A stretch of DNA of 64,000 nucleotides from Candolleomyces eurysporus (taxonomy: Eukaryota; Basidiomycota; Agaricomycetes; Agaricales; Psathyrellaceae), in NCBI GenBank assembly GCA_027579435.1, contig JANBPK010000772.1, forward strand, positions 142,512 through 206,511. Direction: 5' to 3'. Shown here in pieces: positions 21,489-32,658 of the stretch (its first letter is position 1; every line of letters begins with the position of its first letter). Both the position numbers and the translations under genes were made by a program. Below the pieces are notes generated by a model that made no database searches, had not been told where the DNA came from, and saw only the letters and a list, made by a program, of their open reading frames with translations.

Positions 21489-23735
21489 TTACAAAGACAG
21501 CTTCTCCCAGTCCCTCGGAGTAACGCCAATCTTCGTTGTAAAAGTTTCAAATGTAAGGATGCCGTTATACGTGGCATAGTCATACTTTGCCTTATCTTCC
21601 GGCTTCTTGACTTTCCGGGCAGCATAGCGAGCATCGTCGAACAAGTCCCGAAGAGGTTCGACCCATTCACGAATCACATCCGCCCACTCTGGTCGAGCTT
21701 GCTTATATACATCTTCAGCATAGTTGGGCATCGAAAAGAAGTTATTCTTCACGGATGCGCTGATGTCGTTGGTTGGGCCATTCCAATCAGCGACCTTCGG
21801 CTTAGGGTCTTCCCTTTCCTGGTTTTGAAGATCATAGTGAAGGGCGGCCCAAACCAGAAGATACACGAAGGACTCGAGTTCGTGTCGGAAATAATGTTCC
21901 TGCCCACCCTCGGAGGTGAGAAGATCGGTCGCCATGAACGGAAGGGTTCCAGTGCGATGATGCGCCCCCGAGCGAATGGTCAGCCCGTTCTCGTCGATGT
22001 ACGAGGCCATATCCCAGTCGTTGAGGACTCCCTTCACGTCGCCGTTAGGGTCCCTGTAGAACATAAGATTGTTTTCGCTGAGGTCCCGATGTAGCACCTT
22101 GCCCTGCTTCCAGGCCGCGTGGTGACCTAACAAAATCGATAATGAGGAACTGACATGAACGCCAAGAACGACGTACTTACATTCCAGGCAATCGAGCCAT
22201 ATTTGTTTGAACTCTTCTACGGAGTCGGCCTCCCACAGGGGCTTGCAGAATCGAGAACAAAACGCTCGCAGTACACGTTCGTGGTAGTTGTCGTCGGTGA
22301 AGCCGAGGTCGAGTCTGGTCCAGGGTAAGTCGAGTTCTTGGGCGGTGAAGGTGGCATAGAATTCGAGCGTAGGGAGGTGGACATGGAGGGCGGAGGGCAG
22401 GGCCGACCTCAAATGTCGAACGAACTCGACTTCAGAGGGCCGCGTTCGCAAGGGCCAGCTGACCTTCAAAACGTGGTGGTCGCGAGAATACTTCTTGTTG
22501 GCGAAGGCCTTCTTGACCTGATAGACGCCAGTGGCACGCCCTATCAAGTCCCGAGGTTGGCTGATCACGGAATAGACTCTGAAGCAGTGAATAGCCTTTT
22601 CAGAATCGTCCTGACCGGAGAAACCTTCGATCTCAAAGTATGAGCCTTCAAGCTTGGCAACGGGCTGTTCAATTGCCTCTACGAGCTTGGGGTTTGGAGG
22701 GAATGAGGCGGGCCAAGCCCGGAGATGGGGATCGAAACCTGCTTGGCGACGGTCGCAGGTGTTGAGTCCGTAGAGAGCCAGGGCAAGCTTCGCGGGTTCG
22801 TCTTTGAAGTTGAAACGAGCAACACGGAGGGCGAGGATACGATCGAAGTAGAGGATTGTGATCTCGAAGTTGAAGATGACGAGGCAAACAGTGAAGTAAC
22901 GACTGGTAGAGCCCAGGCACTCGAGTGCGTACGAGGCAGTCTGCAAGTCGCTTTGCATAAGCCTTCGACGCTTGGATTCTGGCTTAGATTCTGGCTCGCT
23001 TTCTTCGCCATCAGAAAGGCGCTTCAGAGACTTCAGTTCCTGCTTAGGCGCATCGTCGAGATGAACTGGCAGCGAAGCTATTCTCGCTGATCGACTGGGC
23101 TGGGCTTTGGGAGCGCGGGGACGAGATTTAGAGTCTCCCGTAGACTTGCTGGAAGCTGCATGAGTGTCGGGCGCGCTCCGAGTGGCCTTTGGGTTCTCGT
23201 CCTCCTCGAGGATGGCTTCAAGCAAGGACTTTGACCGCTTGAATTCGTAGACGGTAAGGACCGTTGCCCATGTCGGTAACTTTGGAAGGATGCCAAAGAA
23301 TTTCAGCATGTCCGGCCTTTTACCCAGCTGACACTCTTCTAAGGATTTATTTCCCTTCTGGTCCCAGATTCCCTCGACAAACTGAGTAGATGAGCATTTG
23401 AGTTCCTGTGCCACGCGCTTGAGGAGATCCGAGGTCAATTTGCGGAAAGGCTCATGCAGCTCGGCTTCGCGGCGGGCTCGACTGTACACTCCGAGCCACT
23501 GTTTATCCAACTGCCAGGCCTTGCTCATGATACGCTGGGCTTGATTTTGGTCGACCGCCCATACATTGACCGCAAACTCGACGATGTCGATGTTGTGGTG
23601 GCAATAACGCTCTATGTCAGAGCGAAGGAGGGTTCTCTCCCGAGAGACGATTTGAATGGCAGTGTTTCCAGCAGAGCACTTCTGGAGAGTGCCCATGTCA
23701 GAATCTAGTTTACGATGCTCATCAGGACTTGGCAT
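21489..23735 (-). CDS. FunK1-type fungal protein kinase 1
   Basis: Member of the fungus-specific FunK1 kinase family, strongly expanded in multicellular basidiomycetes; roles are unknown. Two exons with a 54-nt intron give 730 residues from ATG at 23735. The N-terminal half has the family's own segments (ERYCHHNIDIVEFAVNVWAV, TWATVLTVYEFK) and a Lys/Arg patch (ESKPESKRRRL) that could be a nuclear signal. The kinase lobe carries the lysine strand HHVLKVSWPL, the catalytic loop LHRDLSENNLM and the metal-binding motif DWDMA in place of DFG, then HHRTGTLPFMA (activation segment) and HYFRHELESFVYLL. All catalytic residues are present. The intron lies just before the catalytic loop (LDC LEC/HHAAW), has no stop and is a multiple of three, so it could be retained. 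A second gene of this family lies at 44.7-47.1 kb. Confidence 0.9.
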   Translation of the reverse strand: MPSPDEHRKLDSDMGTLQKCSAGNTAIQIVSRERTLLRSDIERYCHHNIDIVEFAVNVWAVDQNQAQRIMSKAWQLDKQWLGVYSRARREAELHEPFRKLTSDLLKRVAQELKCSSTQFVEGIWDQKGNKSLEECQLGKRPDMLKFFGILPKLPTWATVLTVYEFKRSKSLLEAILEEDENPKATRSAPDTHAASSKSTGDSKSRPRAPKAQPSRSARIASLPVHLDDAPKQELKSLKRLSDGEESEPESKPESKRRRLMQSDLQTASYALECLGSTSRYFTVCLVIFNFEITILYFDRILALRVARFNFKDEPAKLALALYGLNTCDRRQAGFDPHLRAWPASFPPNPKLVEAIEQPVAKLEGSYFEIEGFSGQDDSEKAIHCFRVYSVISQPRDLIGRATGVYQVKKAFANKKYSRDHHVLKVSWPLRTRPSEVEFVRHLRSALPSALHVHLPTLEFYATFTAQELDLPWTRLDLGFTDDNYHERVLRAFCSRFCKPLWEADSVEEFKQIWLDCLECKYVVLGVHVSSSLSILLGHHAAWKQGKVLHRDLSENNLMFYRDPNGDVKGVLNDWDMASYIDENGLTIRSGAHHRTGTLPFMATDLLTSEGGQEHYFRHELESFVYLLVWAALHYDLQNQEREDPKPKVADWNGPTNDISASVKNNFFSMPNYAEDVYKQARPEWADVIREWVEPLRDLFDDARYAARKVKKPEDKAKYDYATYNGILTFETFTTKIGVTPRDWEKLSL

Positions 23736-24509
23736 TCGCTGGGTGTATTCTACACACCTGTGGGTGATGAACGGCTGGAGAAGAATTAAGAAGTGCAAGA
23801 GGTACAAGATGAAGAGCACGGATGGTGATTGCAAGGCATGGCTAAGGAACGGACTTTTATTTTGTGGCAGTTGATGGTCCCGGTCCAACAGCCCTGGTCG
23901 TCCAACAGACTAGGTCGTCAATGAACAACTGCCGTGTGACGTCGTTCATCGTGACAGAGCATCACATGTGATCGCGATCTATCACTGTCACGCCCCGACT
24001 TTTGACCGGGCGCTTGGGGATTGCGATATGTGCAATCCACAAACCACAGTGAGACCGCTCTTCCGTCGTCCAGTCGAGTTTCGAGATTTGGGTGTCCGAT
24101 TTAGGAGTGCCTCATCTTTTATTCTGGTACTCACAAGTATATTGTATCAACATATTTCTTTAGATACCCTGCGATGGCCTCCGGGCAGACCTGGACGGCC
24201 TACCCAGGAGCAACTGAGTGACTGCGCCTTTTCGAGACGGAGTACACCTGCCGTGAAGCGAATGAATTCAAACACTAAGTGGAATATTCAGAGCATAAGC
24301 TACCCGAAGTTGAGCTATGTGACCTCAAGCGGACCGATGTGCATTATTTCCTGGTATAGTACAATATCGAAACAATCGACGAAACCTGAACACTTTTCTC
24401 TGGATGATCTTCAAAGGAATCGTCGGAGCAAAATCTAATTACAAGCATACTCAAAAAAGACCGATTCTGCTATCTCCTCGATTAAACGCTGCATCATATT
24501 TGCTTGCCA
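23736..24509. other. Intergenic upstream of FunK1 kinase 1
   Basis: This 0.77 kb holds the FunK1 promoter. The FunK1 frame stays open 150 bases upstream of its ATG through a hydrophobic stretch, but only from a TTG. I see no other coding signal. Confidence 0.45.
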
Positions 24510-24860
24510 TCACAACCAAGCGGGCCGCTCCTGCAATCCAATTGTTTGGAGATTTCCTTCAGAAAACGAGCGAAAGGAACTCACGTAGTCATCATCGAGG
24601 ACGGGAATCGGAGAATTTCTGACGAGCTCACGAACATCTTCAGGGAGGTCATCAAAGACCTCCTTGATGGCGCAGAACAAGAAAAACGCATCGTCCAGGG
24701 ACCTCTTCGTCTGTTCGACCTCTTTAGGGGTCAAGTAGTTGGTACCGGGGTAATGGAGGCTGAACCATAGCTTGCAATACTCGATGAGGAGCTGGAAGAC
24801 GTTGTCCTTGGTGAAAAGGCTCAGCGCGACGTTAGTGTCAAAGTCGTCGTCGGTCGTCAT
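24510..24860 (-). CDS. Small acidic protein of unknown function
   Basis: ATG at 24860 (MTTDDDFDTNVALSLF) opens a frame of about 80 codons. A 54-nt GT-AG intron after VLDDDY leads to a short last exon (ERPAWL, then TGA), giving 98 residues. The protein is acidic and helical-looking, with KEVEQTKRSLDDAFFLFCAI and DDLPEDVRELVRNSP. There is no membrane segment or signal peptide. The intron is a multiple of three without a stop, so the unspliced form adds 18 residues and still ends at the same TGA. I do not recognise a family. It is on the same strand as FunK1 kinase 1, 0.77 kb away. Confidence 0.5.
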   Translation of the reverse strand: MTTDDDFDTNVALSLFTKDNVFQLLIEYCKLWFSLHYPGTNYLTPKEVEQTKRSLDDAFFLFCAIKEVFDDLPEDVRELVRNSPIPVLDDDYVSSFRSFSEGNLQTIGLQERPAWL

Positions 24861-25492
24861 CTCAGACCTTCAGGCTCCGTCACTATTTTTGAAGTGAGCG
24901 TAAGCACAAAGAGGCAACCCACCCGCAAGAATAGGAGTTGCGAGCTGGTGAGCTTGCCCTGCGTTCAAACTCCTGTCGAGACATTCAAAATGACATAGAG
25001 GAATGGGCATGGAGTGGGGCGCACCATTGCGTGGCGTCGGAATAGTAAATTGAGGGAAAGGCGACCTGAGATGAGGAGAAATGGGGAAATGGGAGAGAGG
25101 AATAAGGGGAGGACGTGGAGGTACAGCAATCTAAGGAACGATTGATTGCCCACTTTGCCCAAATCTTCGTTCACGTTTTTTTTTTCCAAGTTGTGGGATG
25201 GTGTACATAATACGAAGCCGAATTTAGTTGGGATTCTCAAACTATATTGGAGAGCTACGATCCTTCAAGCCTGACATCCGACGGCACTGGTGGTGGTCGA
25301 AACGCAGCCCACTGAATTTGGCATAGCTTTGTTTGTACAACAAAGAAAACTTCGCCCAAATCTCTGTTCACGATCTTACTACTTATCTTAGATTGCTGTA
25401 AGATGTCGGTGGCTGTGACATCATGGGTTATCGAAGCGGGCGAGCAACCCTTCTCAACTTGAACCCCCACAACCTTAACTGCACTTTCAAAC
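24861..25492. other. Divergent intergenic region
   Basis: This 0.63 kb separates the small minus-strand gene and the plus-strand F-box gene and should hold both promoters. A run of ten T lies near 25178. Minus-strand frames here (24965-25240, 25255-25494) have no family signal. Confidence 0.45.
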
Positions 25493-26868
25493 ATGAGTCT
25501 CTCGTTCCCCGTGGAGCTTGTCCTAGAGGTCGTGCAATATCTTCGCTTCGATCCGCCAGCGCTATGTTCTTTCTCTCTCGTTTCACAGCATCTGGCCCAA
25601 GTTTGTCGCCAATACCTCTACCATCGCATCGAGCTCAAGAACGCGATTTCACTCCGCGATCGCTACAACCAACTCCTCGATAGCCTCGAAAAAAACCCGT
25701 CTTTGACAGGATATACTTCTGAACTCAGACTATACATGGGGTATGGATCTCAATATCTTCCCCAGATGACTACTGCCTCGAATTCCCCTCTCAGTATGCA
25801 GGTTGAAAGGGACTTTTGTCTCGCATTTGACGAGAAGCTTCCCCGTCTCTTGAACCTCTTCCACAAGATAGAAAAGTTGACCCTCACATGCCAACGACAC
25901 GCGACAATCGACTACATCACAGAGTCAGTCGAGCCGCCATTCGCCAGGCTCTTCTCACTGGAAACCCTGCGAGAGGTCTCGATCGAGAATGTTCCCATGT
26001 TCCCTGTGGCGCTTCTCCAGTACGCCCCCCACATAACCTATTTGCACCTCTCCTCGGTAAGCCTTGATCCGACGAGGGTGTTCAAATTGGGTCCTCCTCT
26101 TCCTACGTCCGGTTACCTCGACTCGCCTTTCTACCTGTCCCTTTCCACCTGCCGTTCCGATCCTGTTTATGTGTTGACCGAACTCCTTCGAAATGGGGGA
26201 CGTTTGTCTCACTTTTGTAGACGGATCAACAAGCTGTTCCTTAAACCTCGCGAAGGGAAACTGAGCGACATCCAGCCGTACCTCAGATTCATGGAAACAC
26301 TCAGCTTGGTCCAGAAAATTGGTGGTGCAACCCCGCCCTTGAAAGACCTTACGCTTGCTCTCGGTGAGTCCTTCGCTCTTTTCATCTCAATCGTTGAATC
26401 GTTGACCAGTATCTCCCGTTAGATGCTGCTGATGTCGAGTACGAAAAGTTGGGGCCCTTCTTACCGACAACGATCACTTCCTTTCTTCTCGACGTCTCCG
26501 TCGCGGGGTGGACTTTCGAGAAATACGGGCCCGAAGCCGAATCCTTTTTCAGCAAACTCCCCAAGCCATGGCACCATCTCCGCACCTTTGACTTTAGGCT
26601 GCATGCGTCTTCGATGGAGGCGACAGAGTCAACGGTACCCAGGCTCATCTCTGTCCTCGACACACGGCTTTCGTCGCGAGACTTCCCTGCACTCGAAGAA
26701 TGCCAGTGCACGATCGTGTTTGATCAGTCGTGGTTGAAAAACGACGACACCGCTGCCAAGATCGGGATGGACGGGGTTGGTGAGTTGTATCAAGCGAGCC
26801 TAGAGAGTTGGTTTTCGTCGCTGCATAACACAAATCGCTTAGTTGTCACCTGGGAGCTCAGTGACTAG
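25493..26868 (+). CDS. F-box protein
   Basis: Two exons and a 59-nt intron give 438 residues, starting MSLSFPVELVLEVVQYLRFD, an F-box (FPVEL core) running to about residue 45 (LCSFSLVSQHLAQVCRQYLY). It goes on with KNAISLRDRYNQLLDSLEKN, a segment also seen in the F-box copies at 52-62 kb (LKSRYNKLCDILEKS), so these are distant members of one subfamily. The middle has strands such as LREVSIENVPMFPVALLQYA and HITYLHLSSVSLD, again shared in pattern with those copies (ITHLRLKNAY). The C-terminal exon ends in LVVTWELSD. The role as an SCF substrate receptor is inferred from the F-box. This is the intact relative nearest to the decayed array. Confidence 0.82.
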
Positions 26869-27665
26869 GTACGAAAAGATTGAGGACGGCTTTGTATAAC
26901 GAATACTTTAGAGGTAGAACGACGTATGTATGGTCTGGAAGAAGTCGTCTGTAATAAGAAGTTCCATATTTATGCAATGCTTCGCGAATTGTTTTCGAGC
27001 GACGCGCGGAAGGAGGCGCACGGACCGCGAATGGAGGCGTGACTTGTGCGTGACAACATCGCGTGACCTGATTAGACTGCGACGCGCCCTCGTATTCAAC
27101 GTGTCGCGTCGATAGAGATTTCCCCCCATCCTTCTTTTTCCATCGATACTCTTACTCCTTTGCTATCCATTCCCGGTACAGACGGTCCGGGTCTAGCAGC
27201 TGTGAGCCTCCAATAGGAATCCCATCTCCAGCATGGTACTGACAGCGGCTCGTAGATCTCGCCCTGAGCTCTCCCTGCGATACATTTTGACAGTTGTTAC
27301 AAGAGTTTGTCAGTATCTATTCTATTGATTCTCTCCTTCGAGTACAATTCATTGCTTTGGCCTCACCTCCTCACCCGGAGAACACGGGACCGCCTAATCT
27401 GGAGAGGTGAGTACCCCAGGATAGAAATATATGTTTCGAACTCGTATTGAATGTCATATCGCAGATCTAGAACAACTCTGTATCCAATCTGTACCGATAA
27501 CGACTCCCCGTCCTGCTCGATTGGGCCTTCAGGGGCTCAGCAACCCAACTTTGGCAAGTGGTGCCCACGGCTTAACTGCAGGGTCCGCGCAATGATGGTC
27601 ATTGTGGACCTCCACTTACCCTTTCGTCGCCAAATGTTTCCGCTACCCTAGCTTGCTATACCGAT
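26869..27665. other. Upstream region of ATG13
   Basis: 0.8 kb between the F-box stop and the ATG13 start. It contains pyrimidine-rich leader-like sequence from about 27300. A 66-codon frame at 27451-27651 has no family signal and is probably 5' leader. Nothing else is supported. Confidence 0.45.
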
Positions 27666-30498
27666 ATGTCCAATGACATTCAGAAAGCTGATCAGATAGC
27701 CTTCCACTTCTATACCAAACTCTTCTACGTCGTCAACCAGTCCAGGGCCACAGCAGAGCCACGGACACAGGGGAAGGTGGACAAATGGGTGAGTCAAGGA
27801 GCTGATAGTATCAGGGAAGCCTATCTAACTCAGTGCTGTAATATCCAGTTCAACTTGGAGACCCCAGACTCCGACCTCTTTACCAAGGAGGCGAAGGAGC
27901 CCTACAAGAACATCTCTCTCGCACTACCCTCCGGCGGACCACCACCATTAGAGATTCAAGTCGTGCTCTCCGTCCCGGAACTTGCAAACAACCAAGTTCT
28001 CGTACACCCATCATCAACAACTCGCATTGAACCCACCCCAAGGTTCATTGTCCTCGAGAGCTTTGTGTTATCGTTTACTCCGCGCAGAGAGGATGAACAC
28101 GAGTCGATCGACGTCGCACTGCCCACAATTTACAAGCACGGGATACCCCTTTTCCGCAGTCTCTACAGCTTGCTGGGAGTCTTGCCGACGTGGAAGCTGT
28201 ACAAACGCCTTAAAAGACGCATCGGTGGTGGCAATGGTCGCAATCTTGGGATTCAATTGCGTATTAACAACGGATCCGACCGTAGCGACGTATTGGGGCT
28301 CGACGGACGTTTCGCAATCCAAACCTACTCCTTCTCATCGGTACCACACCCTTTGGGCTCGCTGAAGCTCTCATTGCGGTATCTATCGACACCCGACTTT
28401 CAGTTGGAGGAGTTGGAGTCGGTGCTGTCCTCGCGGTTCATATCGCAGGACCTGGACGGAGGCGAGGGATTTGTGCCCACCCTTACGAAGAACCACCAGC
28501 GGGATTCGTCTATCAGCAGTATCACCCGGTCACCACCCAAGAACATAGCGAAAGCCGCCTCGTCTACCAGCGCGGACGTCGCCGAGCGGTTCATTCTCCC
28601 TGCCCGGACCGCTAGTACGGGTAACCCTGTCCAACCGCCCAGACAGCTGGCCACGGGGGACTTCATTGGCGCCCAGTCACCGTCCTCTGGTCTTTCCGGT
28701 CTTGCTGTCTCACGTTTGCGGAAAGAAAGCCTTGGGTCCAACCATTCACCCTCGTCGTCCATACGCGACCTGCCACCTTCCAACCCCTCCATTTCCTCCC
28801 TATCCTCATCACCCTCGTCAGGCCCAATGGCTATCCGAAGGCCGAGTATCAACCCAGTCCACCCATTCAAGAGCAACACGGTCCTGTCATCCTCGACCGC
28901 CGGCTCATCCTCTTCACCCTCCCTCTCGATCCGGCAAGGCCCGCTCGCAGGGTCACCTCTGTCCACCGGTCTAGCAGGGAGCACACACTCTCGTTCGGGA
29001 TCCGTCTCTTCCGCTACAGCTGCCACAGCTGCCAATACCACCACCACAGGACCTGCTCCTCCCCGTCACCCGCCCTCACCTATTGGTGTCGCATTCGGCA
29101 ACCCCGCCCGACCTTCCTCACCCAAGCTGTTCGCACCGTCGAGTTTGAATGACCGTCAGCCGAATCGCCCTGGGACGAGCGGGAGCACGGGGAGCGGAGG
29201 GAGCGACCATAGAGATCGGAGAGTGAGCATGGGTGCAGTCGGTGGGGAGGTGGTGTCGTCATCCGAAGATAACAGGGCAGAGAGGGTGGCTATACCCACA
29301 CGGAAGAGATACTCGAGCAGCTTTGGGCACAGGTACACAAGCAGCGTTGGGAGTGCGAGTGGGGTTGGTGTGGCGAGTACAGAGGGTGCGGGAGGCGGGA
29401 GCAGTGGGGGTGGTACACCCGCGAATCCAGCGAGCAGTAGTGGCGGTGGGGGTGGAGGAAGTACAACTGGTCAGGGCGCTGCAGGCTTGGGTCTGGGGAT
29501 TGAGAATATGCGTATTGCGGGGANGAGGAGGGAGGCTCTCTTCTTCGTTCCTGAGCACGGCTACGGACGACGACGATATATCGATTTTCGTGCAGGATAT
29601 TGATGCGAGGAAACCATTGAGTGGGCGGTGGAAGGAGAGAGAGGATAAGGAGAGGAAGTCATCGTTGGGACCAGGACCAGCTGGCCGAATGCCCTTGCCA
29701 CGAGAAGACCCTATCGAACCCAGGCACGCACTTTCACTCATACGGGGCCAGGCGCACGACCGGGAGACGTCTGACACAACCATCAGAGCGCGGCAGCCAC
29801 TGGGCCGTGAATCAACATCATCAACAATCTCGTCTGCCCCGTCTTCGAGATTCTCCATCGCGACTGGATCGTCTGGAGGATCGACTGCAACTGTTATGCC
29901 TTCAAGTGGCACCATCACTGCAGGCTCTTCAGCATCAGCTGCTGCTGGTCTGTCGTTGTCGCCGTCCAAAGGTCCCATGCTTACGGATCAAGGAGAGGTG
30001 GAGGAGCGGCTCCGGAAGATGAAAGAGAATTTCCTCAAGTCACTCGAAGGCATTGGGACGAACGAGGCGAAGAGAAAGGAGCGCGAACGCAAACGAGAGC
30101 GGGAGCGGGAGAGGGAGAGGGAGAAGGAGAGAGAACGTCAGAGGGATCGAGTCTCGAGGCAGGACAGCGATGAAGGCAATCCACCCTCCTCTCCTTCCGT
30201 GGCCCGGGAAGGTGATTCGAATGCAGGCCCCAGTCGCGGATTGCCCATTCGCCCTGTGCCTCTTGCCGCCCACACTGGCGAGCGGAGCGCGCCGACGCCT
30301 ACCACCCCGGAAGGGTACAACCAGAATGGGAGATGGAGCCCGTATTCACTTGGGATGGGTTTGAGGAGGAGTGAGAATAGTGCGTCGTCGAGTACTATGC
30401 TGGACCAGAGTGAGGCGGCCGCCAGTCAAGGGTCGCAAGAGGTGATTGGCAGGATGGACTTGTTCGAAGGGCCGAGGAGTAGAGCGTACCAATCTTGA
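27666..30498 (+). CDS. atg13: Autophagy-related protein 13 (Atg1 complex subunit)
   Basis: Regulatory subunit of the Atg1 kinase complex that starts autophagosome formation and links it to TORC1. Exon 1 (27666-27788) and a 60-nt intron precede one long exon; with the N at 29524 dropped the protein has 923 residues. The HORMA domain (about residues 5-260) shows ADQIAFHFYTKLFYVVNQSR, PRFIVLESFVLSFTP, TIYKHGIPLFRSLYSLLGVL and LKLSLRYLSTPDF. The rest is a long Ser/Pro/Gly-rich disordered region with many possible phosphosites. TDDDDISIFVQDIDARKPL (about residue 613) is the motif common in basidiomycete ATG13. Near residues 779-808 is an Arg/Glu/Lys-only stretch that could form a long single helix. 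With the N counted, the frame breaks at residue 618, which is an assembly artefact (see findings). Confidence 0.92.
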
Positions 30499-31460
30499 TG
30501 GGTTGATACGAATGGATGCCTCCCTCTCGTTCCAAGGATCTTGCTCGAACTCCTCTTTCCCGAGTTCCAACCTCCCATCCTGTTCGTTTTGAGGCCTCCG
30601 TCCGTCTGTCTTGACCCATTGCTGTGTGTCAGTGGTGCGTTGGGGGTGGCTGTGGGCCGCTCAGAATGCTGTATACCTTGGACTTTCTCTCTTCTTACAC
30701 GCACTGGTAATTGGTGTTACCACTCATGCTTACCGTTTACCTTCTTCCCTGTTTCTGTTTCTGTTGATTTTCTTTTTCCTTTTAGGATTCCTAGTTCCGA
30801 CCGCACAATACCAATCCTCACGCTCACTGTATTTGCTAGCTCTTTCATAGGTTTTCCCGGCTCTTCCTTCTCTTCTCATAATATCCTCTTCCTCCTCGTC
30901 TTCCTCCCTCATGCAATTTGTACACTACTCTCCAACAACGGTCCCCTCATCTCATCTTCCTTTTTCTTCATGCTCCACGCCCATTGTCATGATCAATCAT
31001 CCTTACGTGTACAATCGCACCTTTCAAGTTTACTTACATATATATGTTGTGCTTTTTTAAGTACCAAGTACCTTCTATCCCCTACCTTTGAATCCCTGCT
31101 TGTGGGACCGGCACGACCAGGTCGATCGACAAGACGACTTGGAGCACCCGTAGAGTCGAAGTTCGTCCCCGATGGCAGAGGTGACTCGGAATGAATGTTA
31201 GACTGTCTAACAGAACAGGACTCTTTACTAGTAATTTGGTGTATGTAGAACTCGAGTAGTATTTTATACATACGGACGCTATTTACTGTGTGTGTGGAGA
31301 TCGCTGAGGACAGAATGGGGCCTGTGGATGCGGAGCGGATAAGATCCTTCGACGTATGGAGAACAGAACGTGACGGTCCATATATAGCTTCGGAACTGAC
31401 TGCCACTTCATGTCTGGAAGGAACTAGAGCTACCCGACCCTTCCCGCGACGAGTACAACA
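30499..31460. other. Convergent 3' region of ATG13 and NAT
   Basis: Pyrimidine-rich sequence between two convergent genes. The long plus-strand frame 30541-31194 is rich in F, L, S and P because of the TC-rich composition and is not supported as a gene. It likely holds the ATG13 3' UTR. Confidence 0.5.
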
Positions 31461-32658
31461 TCATCTCAGCTGTGCGAGACCCCCAGCTACAAACTTTACA
31501 CAAGAGTCGTCGACCTGAATACCGAAAATCTCTCTCAGCGCCTTCACTCTGTCCAGTTCCGTTTTCAGCGTAGCCAGGACCTGCGTCTCCCCATTCCGTC
31601 GAGCCTTGACCTCATTCCCGTGCATTATCACGCGGTACAGGTCGCTGTCGAGACTTTGGTTGTCAAGGACATACCTAATGCAGAGCACGTTCTGCGTGAA
31701 AAGTGGGTGGCTCCGGGTCACGGTGGCGGAGGCGGCGACGCAGTCTTCGTAGAAGAACTCCTGCTCGCAAAAGGAGAACATCCTTTTCCAAGCAGAATTT
31801 GTGGCTGAAGCGTCGGTCTCGCTCTCGGAAACGTGCCGCACTTCGAGGTGCCAAACGCCTTGGGCTACCAAAGAAAATTCGTTCGTCAGAAGAGTGGCTC
31901 GTGAGACGTAGGTGGAACTTACCAAGAGACGACTGAGGGAAGGGTTCCTTGACCAACCGGTGGAATTCAGCGGGCCCGACACCCACCACCTCCGAGCTGT
32001 CCCCGCTGACCAAGGGAATAGGCCGAACCAATCCGCTCCCTCCAAACCCGACATCAACAACGTAGGTCTCGCTGCTGTCCTCAAACGGCTGCACAAAAAC
32101 CACCATGTGCAGCTGTGCGCCGTAGGAATGTTCTTGGGAGGGGTCCTGCCAATTTGAGTTGACTCGCGCTGCTCCAGCGTAGGATCTAGACACCGGCAGT
32201 CCACAAGAATGAGTCGATAAATCAGAGGAAAACGTTGGACGGGGCGAGCTGACCTGTACCCCAGCCCACGAAGCATCTCGAGCAGCACAGTGTTCTGTCC
32301 AAAGCAGAACGACCCTTTCCGCTCGACGATAAACCTCTTGAACAACGTCTGAGGATCAATATCGATATCATGCGAGGCCGTGCTGCGGAGACAAAGAGCG
32401 TTAGAGTAGAAGGTGGCGATATCGGTCCAGTACGCACTAATGCATATCCGTGTTCTCGAAAGGAAATGCTAATAGGTGGTGCTTCACCACCATCTCTAGC
32501 GTTTCGAGTCGGCGAGATCCATTCGTCGAGTCGAGTGGCTGCTCGCGGGTACTGGGCGGGGAAACACCGATAGCGGCGAGATACTGGGCGACCTGGATTG
32601 GAGTATACTTTGACTGGACTCTCTTGATCCAGAGCTCGTCTTGCAAGAAACCCGCCAT
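31461..32658 (-). CDS. nat1: Arylamine N-acetyltransferase 1
   Basis: Transfers acetyl from acetyl-CoA to arylamines or hydrazines; in fungi NATs detoxify amine xenobiotics. ATG at 32658 gives MAGFLQDELWIKRVQSKY; exons with short introns run to the stop at 31461. Family motifs occur in order: FPFENTD, the active-site cysteine in KGSFCFGQN (about residue 98), the histidine in LHMVVFV, and the aspartate in YVVDVGFGG. The Cys-His-Asp triad is complete. The C-terminal half (QEFFYEDCVAASATVTRSHP, NEVKARRNGET) is the usual NAT tail that closes the pocket. It is in tandem with a second NAT 0.4 kb away. Confidence 0.9.

Noticed and set aside
23736..23888. Membrane-anchored N-terminal extension of FunK1 kinase 1
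   Set aside because: The hydrophobic stretch is open in frame but starts only from TTG; the first ATG is at 23735 and FunK1 kinases are soluble.
28400..29047. 215-codon minus-strand frame inside ATG13
   Set aside because: It is the antisense of the Ser/Pro-rich ATG13 region; the plus frame is supported by conserved motifs.
29259..29978. 239-codon minus-strand frame inside ATG13
   Set aside because: Antisense of the coding exon and it spans the N artefact.
30541..31194. 217-codon plus-strand frame after ATG13
   Set aside because: Composition is driven by a TC-rich tract (Phe, Leu, Ser, Pro), it has no family signal, and it lies where the ATG13 3' UTR should be.
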